Assembly (NCBI GenBank): GCA_030848705.1
Contig: JAUIZM010000018.1
Location: 868,001 to 932,000 of the forward strand
DNA from: Heracleum sosnowskyi
Lineage: Eukaryota; Streptophyta; Magnoliopsida; Apiales; Apiaceae
Direction of reading: 5' to 3'
DNA: 64,000 nucleotides
Shown here: positions 57,143 through 64,000 of the stretch, piece by piece
Position numbering within the stretch: the stretch's first letter is position 1
Layout of the letters: the number at the start of each line of letters is the position of its first letter
Program-made: the position numbers and the translations under genes
The notes under the pieces: generated by a model
What the model was told of the DNA's origin: nothing
Database searches by the model: none
Seen by the model: the letters and a program-made list of their open reading frames with translations, nothing else

Positions 57143-57654
57143 AAGAAAAATTGTAAATTAATAAGGAAAAGTAAGAAAAATGAGTAAAGTGGTGGGACCA
57201 ATCAATATTCAAGTATTCGCTTCCCTTTTAGGGTTAACCTATCTGTGTTTATATAGTACACAGCTACATACAATCTTTAATTGATATTCCTATAAATCAG
57301 CTATACAATTAATATCAATTAAGAATTGCTTCTGTCTTCTGTTCCGTTTCCTTAGCCATCACGATATCTCTTTGCTTCTTTCCTTCTTCAAAGTATATCG
57401 CTTCTAGAATCTTCATTGAATATAACACCGACAGCTAAGTAAACTCTTACTGTCAGAGTTTAACAAACTCTGACCAGTCTTCCAGCTAAACTCTGATATT
57501 TCAAAATAAGAAGTTTGTACTTTTGCAAGATTTCAAATGATTTTTTAACAAATTTAGAAATAATTTCCAACTTAAATAAAATAAAAACAATTTAAATTAT
57601 CATAAACAATTGGGGTAACACTTGCCCAACTAGAAATTAAATATAATTTTGGTT
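57143..57654. other. No gene recognised
   Basis: Sequence of unknown origin between the MITE end and the Rep relic. It has promoter-like TTATATAGTACAC at about 57250, but nothing that identifies it. Confidence 0.4.
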
Positions 57655-59158
57655 ACCCCGTGTACAGGCCTTACTGTGGGTCTTGGAGGACGTTTATACC
57701 AGCAATATATAGTAGATGCATTCTCAGCAATAGAACAATCCAGATTGTGGTGGATTAGGCGAAATCAAAAAAAATTACGTAATGAAATGTATCAAAATCT
57801 TTGTGACCTAATGAACCGTGAAGATGTTGATGCATCGAATGCTGGTCAGAGTTTTATTTTACCGGCCTCATTTGTTGGTTCCCAACGATATATGTACCAG
57901 AATTTTCAAGATGCACTTGCTGTATGTAGTCACATTGGCCATCCAGATATATTCCTCACAATGACATGTAATGCTTATTGGGATGAGATTTTGCAAATGA
58001 TGTCATTAATTCCACGATGCTCTGCTGATAACTGCCCAAATATAATTGCAAGAGTGTTTAAGTTGAAATTAGAGCAATTGTATGCAGACATTAAGAAAAA
58101 GAATTTCTTCGGAAGATGTGATGCTGGTATGTATCCCTTAAATAAATGTTACTAATATATTCCTATAACCCTACAATATATAGTTTAACTAATTTTTATT
58201 GACAGTTATGTATGTGATTGAGTACCAGAAGCATGGCCTACCACATGTTCACATGCTTATTTGGTTGCACCCTGCTGATAAAGCCACAGTTTAAACAAAT
58301 GTAGATACATTTGTCTCCGCTGAAATCCCTGCTGAAAATACTTATCCATACGGACATCAAGCGGTTAAAACATTTATGATGCACGGACCGTGTGGAGCTG
58401 ATTTTCCTCACTCTCCATGCATGAATAACTATATATGCACAAAAAAAATTCCAAAGAAGTAAGCAACACTCACTTATTCCTTATCTACAATAACATATGT
58501 TTCCTAAAAAATACATATATTTATTTGCTTCATATAACATTGGTTAGATGGTTAACCGTGGGTAACCTATATATTGTCAGGTATTGCCAGGGAACAATGT
58601 TTGATAAGGGAGGCTTTCCAGTATATAAAAGACGAAAAACTGGAGTAACAGTTAAAGTAAGAAATGTTGTTCTTGATAATCAGTGGGTAGTGCTCAATCG
58701 AAATTTGTTGGTACATTATCAATGTCATATAAACATTGAAATTTGTAACCAAGCAATGTCCATAAAATACCTCTTCAAATACTGTTTAAAAGGACCTGAT
58801 AGGGCTACTATAATGATACAATCAGATACTATGTATACCGCATCAGACATAGATATGGTGGAGACCGGTCTAAACGAATCTGCCCAACAAAAAAGTTCAC
58901 CAAACCAAGCTCAAGACAATTCAAACTTAGTGGTATGTACAATAACAAGAGTTATACATTTAAAAAAATTGTCAGTAGATACTAAATATTATTTTTCAGG
59001 AAGCAACCAAAAGGACCCTCTCACCAGTGACCAACACTAGAGGAAAAAATTCTAAAGAAAAAAAGGCCAACAAAAAAAAGGGAGAAAGCTACTACTGGTT
59101 GTATCAGATGATGAAGAAGACAACAAACCTTCCACCAAACTAAAGCCTCCAAAATAAG
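57655..59158 (+). pseudogene. Helitron Rep gene relic joined to an RPA-like tail
   Basis: Exons separated by three short introns (58127-58205, 58459-58580, 58933-58999) encode the Helitron-like N/Rep region. Segments are GGRLYQQYIVDAFSAIEQSR, LPASFVGSQRYMYQNFQDAL and GHPDIFLTMTCN; the HUH motif HGLPHVHMLIW (about 58232); FDKGGFPVYKRR; and the tyrosine-bearing SIKYLFKYCLKGPDRA (about 58758). Rep nicks and joins single strands in rolling-circle transposition. The start is missing. TAA occurs within ADKATV*TNVD at about 58292. After motif 3 the helicase is absent, and the tail (SPVTNTRGKNSKEKK, then, after a frame change, VVSDDEEDNKPSTKLK) resembles the C-terminus of RPA-like ORFs often found in plant Helitrons. 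The helicase deletion and the stop make this copy inactive. Confidence 0.85.
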
Positions 59159-59793
59159 AAAAGGTATTGTCGACATATAATTTCCATTGTAAAATTTCCT
59201 ATTCTTTCCCTATACTAAATACAAAACTTTATTTTTGAAACCATTACTAATGAACAATACAAAACTTGAAATTTAACAGGTGTAAACATTGTTACAAGAG
59301 CTATTGGTGCAACAAAATATATTCTTTAAATAGCTTTTGTAAATAATATATAAATGACATTGTACATTTCTCTCCATGGGTGATGTAAATATGTTTACCT
59401 TTCCTATTGTAGTATAAAATGTCTCGAATTGTTAGTTGCATTGTAACATTAATAACTTTTAACATTATAATTTTCCCCATATATTAAAAAAAAATAAAAT
59501 GCTATACTAACCTAAATATGAAAACTATACCTAATATAATCAAGCAATACACCGTCAATTTAATATTACCTTGAACATAGTATTCCCAAAACTTCTTCCA
59601 AAGCTAAGAACTTTCCAACTAATAACACTGTTTTTTAAATCGTATATCAATCATACTAAATAAAACATATCAAACAAATATTTTCTCAATAACTCCTTAT
59701 AGTACTATTCATTATACTCCTATTTTTGTTATAAGCCCCTGCAATGACTAACAACCACTACAACATCACCAAGTAGCCTTGCAAAAATTTACA
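59159..59793. other. Helitron 3' non-coding region
   Basis: AT-rich, non-coding sequence between the RPA-like tail and the terminal hairpin. Confidence 0.5.
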
Positions 59794-59827
59794 ACCCCCC
59801 AGCTTAGCGTGGGCAAACAAGTACTAG
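59794..59827 (+). other. 3' terminus of the Rep-bearing Helitron
   Basis: CCCCCCAGCTTAGCGTGGGC forms an imperfect hairpin, followed by AAACAAGTACTAG and T. It differs in sequence from the CCCGTGC...GCACGGG ends of the short elements, so it belongs to another Helitron family. The matching 5' end was not found. Confidence 0.65.
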
Positions 59828-60543
59828 TTTTGATAAAAGTTTTGGTATTTATTCTCTCTTTTTGTATGTTTTTTGAAAGTAAATATACAATTCAAATATC
59901 CTACTAAATTTTCGATAAGAAAAATCTCATTTGCCTTTTAAATCTTTACTAATGAATAAAACTAAATATACAATTTTAATATTATTGTCTTTAAAATTTT
60001 TACAAATGGTGGAAGGAAATACAAAAATTAATTATCCTACTAAATTTTTGATTAGAAAATATCTCAATTGTCTTTTAAATCTTTCCCAATGGAGGAAAAC
60101 TAAATATACAATTTTAATATTTTTGTCTTTAAATCTTTAGTAATGGAGAAAATTAAATATACAGTTTTAATATTTTCGTAAAATTTTTATTTATTAATAT
60201 ACTTGCAAATCAATATCATTAGCTTTATTATTATTTTAGTATATTTAGCTTTTATCTTTATATAAAGGAAAATCTTCTAGCGCTCTCAAATCGTCTATAT
60301 TTTATTTATTTATTTTTCTATAGTACCTATATTTGAAATAATAAAAAAATAATTTTATTTTTTAACACATAATTCAAAACAATTTGAAATAAAAAAAATT
60401 AAAAATTTATTTTTAACTTATAATTCATAAAAGGGGAAACTTATACAAGGCAAGTTCTTCATAAATTATGAATATAATCAAATTTTACAGTCAGTTGACT
60501 ATGTCTATAATTCTATAATTATAAACTTTATTAAATGCTATAA
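59828..60543. repeat. Segment duplicated at 62640-63240 (first copy)
   Basis: From TTTTCGATAAGAAAAATCTC (about 59910) on, the sequence matches 62650 onward with scattered differences. It includes internal repeats of AAATATACAATTTTAATATT and TCTTTAAATCTTTAGTAATG. Non-coding. Confidence 0.8.
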
Positions 60544-61559
60544 TCTATCTATACTATATTATTAAAGACGAAACAACTAATTTTTTATAACTTAAACAAC
60601 TAATTTTCTAAAAGTAACACGAACAACATATATATAAAAAGGTAATATAATTTTATATTTTTTCAGCTAAAACACATTACCTATTATATATATTTTTTAA
60701 CCAAAACAACTGATTTTCTAAAAATAAAATAGGTAATCTATATATAAAATGGTAATATTATTAAATATTTATAACGAATTACCTTTTTCAGCAAAAACAC
60801 ATTATCTGTTCTACATTTTCTAACTAAAACAACTCATCTTCTAAACATAACACATGGAAAATAAATATGTAATGATAATATTGTTATATATAATTATTAA
60901 TAAATAATCACTTACCCTTTTTAGCTAAAGCAAATAACCTTTTTTATTTTTTTCTAAATTAAACAACTAATTTTCTAAAAGTAACATGTGTGCAACATAT
61001 ATATAAAAAAGGTAATATAATTTTATATTTTCTAATTTAAACAACTAATTTTCTAAAAGTAACATGGACAACATATATATAAATGTAATATTATTTTATA
61101 TAATTATTAATAAGTAACTAACTGTTTTTTTAAGAACATTGTCTTTTGTATATTTTTTTAGGTAAAACAACTCATATTCAAATTAAAAATAACACGGACA
61201 AAATATATATATAATGACAATATTTTTATATTAAACTTATAAAATCCGGGTTTAATATAAGTTTTTTATAACATACAATTTAAATAAGATAATTAATAAA
61301 AAAATAAAAGTAATATCATATGTTAGAAGAAACTCGGTACATTACATAACACATATTTTGTTATTTGCACTTTAGTCACATTTAAATTTTTTAAGAGCAA
61401 ATAAATACAAACATACCGTTAGATCTATTATTTAAAAATATTTTATATTTTAATATCTAAATACTACTAAAGATTACGTCAATAATTTATTAAATTAAAT
61501 TATTTATATTATTAATAAAATATTAAAGAAACCCGTGCATCGCACGGGATATAAGCTAG
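60544..61559 (+). mobile_element. Short Helitron with paralogous empty site
   Basis: 5' end TCTATCTATACTATATTATT preceded by A (60543). 3' hairpin CCCGTGCATCGCACGGG with ATATAAGCTAG (CTAG at 61556-61559) followed by T. The flanks (TTAAATGCTATAA before, TATAAATAAATTATAAAATT after) are joined almost directly in the second copy of the duplicated segment at about 63224-63262, which lacks the element. About 1.0 kb, non-coding, and related to the other short Helitrons at the ends but with a diverged interior. Confidence 0.9.
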
Positions 61560-62507
61560 TATAAATAAATTATAAAATTTAAGATGTCAACTATTGCTCC
61601 TTCAAAATCAAGAACTCTTAACACAGAGGAAGCTATAGCTAGAGCAAACCAAACTTGTGAGATTTATAAATCTTTATTCAATTACTAAATAAATTTAAAG
61701 ATCAATCTCAATAAAAGCATAGTTATTCAATTTTCCAACAACACAAAACCATTAAATAGGGGTTTAATGCTGGAGGAGACGGAGAGGAGACCGAATGTTG
61801 AACACGAGGCTAACAATATTAAAAAGTAAAATTTTATTTTGAAAGAAAATTAAAAGGTCTTATAAATTTTTACAATATTAAAAAGTTAATTTTTATTTTG
61901 AAAGCAAATTAAAAGGTAATATAGGCAGAGTTGAGTCAGTTGACCCTAAACTTTAAATCTGAAAACATGGGAACTGCAGAATGTCTAACTTTACATAATA
62001 ATCTGCTTTCATCTAGGAACTTCTGGGCAGTGAATCATATACCATTACAAAGATCTCAGGGGACAGACAATAATATTAACAGAAGCACATGAATCCAGAA
62101 TCAAAGAAGAAAAGGTAAACTCAAAAAATCAAAATACGTTATGTATTCTTGAAGTCCGTAAACAGGTCACGGAAAGAAGTTCATGAAAATGTTCAAGCCT
62201 CAGTGACAACAAAAGAAACAAGACTTTCAAGACGACAGAAGTATGTGAATGATTTAGGGTTCAGTACCACAGGATTCCAGTGATGAAGCAACCAGAACGA
62301 CAAGGGACGTATCAGCAGCATTGAATTGAAGACATAAAAGAAGAATTGATCAAGTGTTATTCATCTGTGAACCAGACCAATTGCACTAGGTGACGGCACT
62401 AAAAAGATCAGATTGTTTTATCGTCTCAGAAGAAATTGATACAGTCTAAAACTTAAACACCCAGGAGCTCAGTGGAATCATTAATTGATAAAAGACAAGA
62501 AACAAGG
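61560..62507. other. No gene recognised
   Basis: The right part (about 61980-62470) is less AT-rich and resembles LTR or transcribed leader sequence, but no LTR ends, PBS or coding frame could be identified. Confidence 0.45.
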
Positions 62508-62542
62508 ATTCGATAGTTTTTCAATTAAGAAAACTATCGAAT
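62508..62542. repeat. Perfect 13-bp inverted repeat (hairpin 1)
   Basis: Arms ATTCGATAGTTTT (62508-62520) and AAAACTATCGAAT (62530-62542) around a 9-base loop. Confidence 0.95.
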
Positions 62543-62575
62543 GGTATAATAATGATTCATTAAAAACCATGATTA

Positions 62576-62631
62576 CTTTAATTTGGTATTCGATAGTTTT
62601 ATTTAAAAAACTATCGAATGGTAAATTAAAG
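62576..62631. repeat. Extended inverted repeat (hairpin 2)
   Basis: The core arms ATTCGATAGTTTT (62588-62600) and AAAACTATCGAAT (62607-62619) enclose a 6-base loop. The pairing extends outward through CTTTAATTT/AAATTAAAG with two or three mismatches, so arms are about 25 bases. It has the same core as hairpin 1. Confidence 0.95.
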
Positions 62632-62639
62632 TATTCCAT

Positions 62640-63262
62640 TCGATGGTTTTTTCGATAAGAAAAATCACATTTGTCTTTTAAATCTTTACTAATGGAGGAA
62701 ACTAAATATACAATTTTAATATTATTGTCTTTAAAATCTTTACAAATGGAGAAAGTAAATACACAAATTAATTATCGTACTAAATTTTTGATTAGAAAAT
62801 ATCTCAATTGTCTTTTAAATCTTTTCCAATCGAATAAAACTAAATATACAATTTTAATATTTTTGTCTTAAATCTTTAGTAATGGAGAAAATTAAATATA
62901 CAATTTTAATATTTTCATAATTTTTTTATTTATTAATATACTTGCTAATCAATATCATTATATTTATTATTATTTTAGTATATATATCTTTTATCTTTAT
63001 ATAAAGGAAAATCTCCTAGCGCTCTCAAATTGTCTGTATTTTATTTATCTATTTTCTAACTCATAATTCAAAAAAAATTGAAATAATAAAAATTAAAATT
63101 TATTTTTTAACTTATAATTCATAAAAAAGGAAACTTTTACAACATAAGTTCTTCAGAAATTATGAATCTAATCAAATTCTACCGTCAGTTGACTATATCT
63201 ATAATTATATAATTATAAACTTTATTAAATTCTATAAATTATATAAATAAATTATAAAATTC
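62640..63262. repeat. Segment duplicated from 59900-60543 (second copy)
   Basis: Matches the first copy over about 600 bp and passes uninterrupted through the site where the first copy has the 60544-61559 Helitron. Non-coding. Confidence 0.8.
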
Positions 63263-64000
63263 AAGATGTCAACTATAACTATAAGAATACGTGAACAAAA
63301 GTTAAAGTTTTGTTAATAGTAATTTGATGACATTAGTTGTATTATCAAACAAAGAAAGTGAATGCATGTATTATGACATTTTGCACATATCAATTCTAAT
63401 TCACACAAATTTACTCAGACTCTACTCTGTAGATTATAAGGTGTAGATTTCACGCCATCAAATTTAGTTTTATATTATTTTGATGAACATTTTGGTATTT
63501 ATTCTCTCTTTTTTATGTTTTTTTTCCCGAATTTTCTCTAATTCTTTAATGTAGTACATCTCATTGTTATTAAATGTAGTTTCTAGTCCAAAATTTCTCA
63601 AAAAAGTTAAAAAAATTTATCTTCAAAAATATAAATGTAAGTTTTGTAACTATTGTATTATTTATGATGAAAACAAAACAAATTTGAAAACACATTAGAG
63701 TAATGTTAATGTGTTATATGTTAAATTTCTTAACAATGAGAGAACGACTATTGGGAGAAAACATTTTTAAAGGGAGGACGGTTCATTAAGAACATGGTAT
63801 TATATGCTAAAATTAAATATTAATATTATATTATGTATTTAAAAATTTAAGTTGGGATTTTTTTAAAAAAAATATAAAAGCTAATCAATATAATAATATT
63901 CGATATAATATTAAAATAATGAAAATATTAAACAATTGTATTTTTTATATTTATTCAAAATTTTGTCAATGATCAAGACCACACGGAAAATTAAAAAAAA
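63263..64000. other. No gene recognised
   Basis: AT-rich sequence. TTTTGGTATTTATTCTCTCT at about 63490 repeats a segment at about 59841, so the duplicated unit may be longer than the aligned part. Confidence 0.45.

Noticed and set aside
59931..62871. Small frames at 59931-60140 and 62671-62871 with similar translations
   Set aside because: Similarity reflects the duplicated AT-rich segment; codon content is not protein-like.

Overview
The window comes from a flowering-plant nuclear genome, probably a eudicot, though the sequence alone does not name the species. It is AT-rich and dominated by plant transposon lineages. It holds one apparently intact, intron-containing plant gene, a TALE/BELL homeobox gene on the + strand (coding exons 10900-14587), with a tRNA-Glu(UUC) gene antisense in its last intron. 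Everything else recognisable is a mobile element, a decayed gene copy or repeat-derived sequence.

Layout: (1) 1-3069, the 5' part of a minus-strand Athila-like Ty3 element (LTR, PBS, gag), inserted into the pol gene of a + strand Ty3 element whose 3' end and LTR run to about 5491. (2) 6649-8540, a minus-strand relic of the RNA polymerase III subunit RPC3 gene with in-frame stops. (3) 9000-14850, the BELL homeobox gene. (4) 15357-20916, a probable Helitron carrying intron-containing exons of a STRUBBELIG-family LRR receptor gene (17345-18605) and perhaps pieces of other genes. (5) 21658-22637, a short minus-strand Helitron. (6) 24226-40867, a small minus-strand non-autonomous LTR element (TSD GTTTG) whose 40-kb-side LTR is split by a 13.9 kb Sirevirus-like copia element (26869-40782, TSD CTAAC). 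The two LTRs of the copia element are almost identical, so it is young. It has a two-zinc-knuckle gag, a pol lacking the integrase CxxC segment, and a very long third reading frame interrupted by one amber codon. (7) 41300-43474, a broken hAT transposase. (8) 44640-51811, a field of nested and degenerate short Helitrons full of a repeated CCCGTGATATTTTT-type motif. (9) 51812-56262, an older, 3'-truncated copy of the same copia family that still has the integrase segment lost from the young copy. (10) 56263-64000, a duplicated Helitron segment carrying a Stowaway-like MITE, a decayed Helitron Rep gene joined to an RPA-like tail, a Helitron with a paralogous empty site, and strong short hairpins near 62.5 kb.

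The pieces work as a record of nested insertions and decay, not as a pathway. Several premature stops in the relics are explained by C-to-T change relative to the expected codon, as expected for methylated, silenced DNA. I found no convincing new cellular system. The most noteworthy items are the Helitron gene capture with 72-nt LRR exons preserved, the copia element with its integrase finger deleted and a giant 3' ORF, and the tRNA gene inside the homeobox intron.
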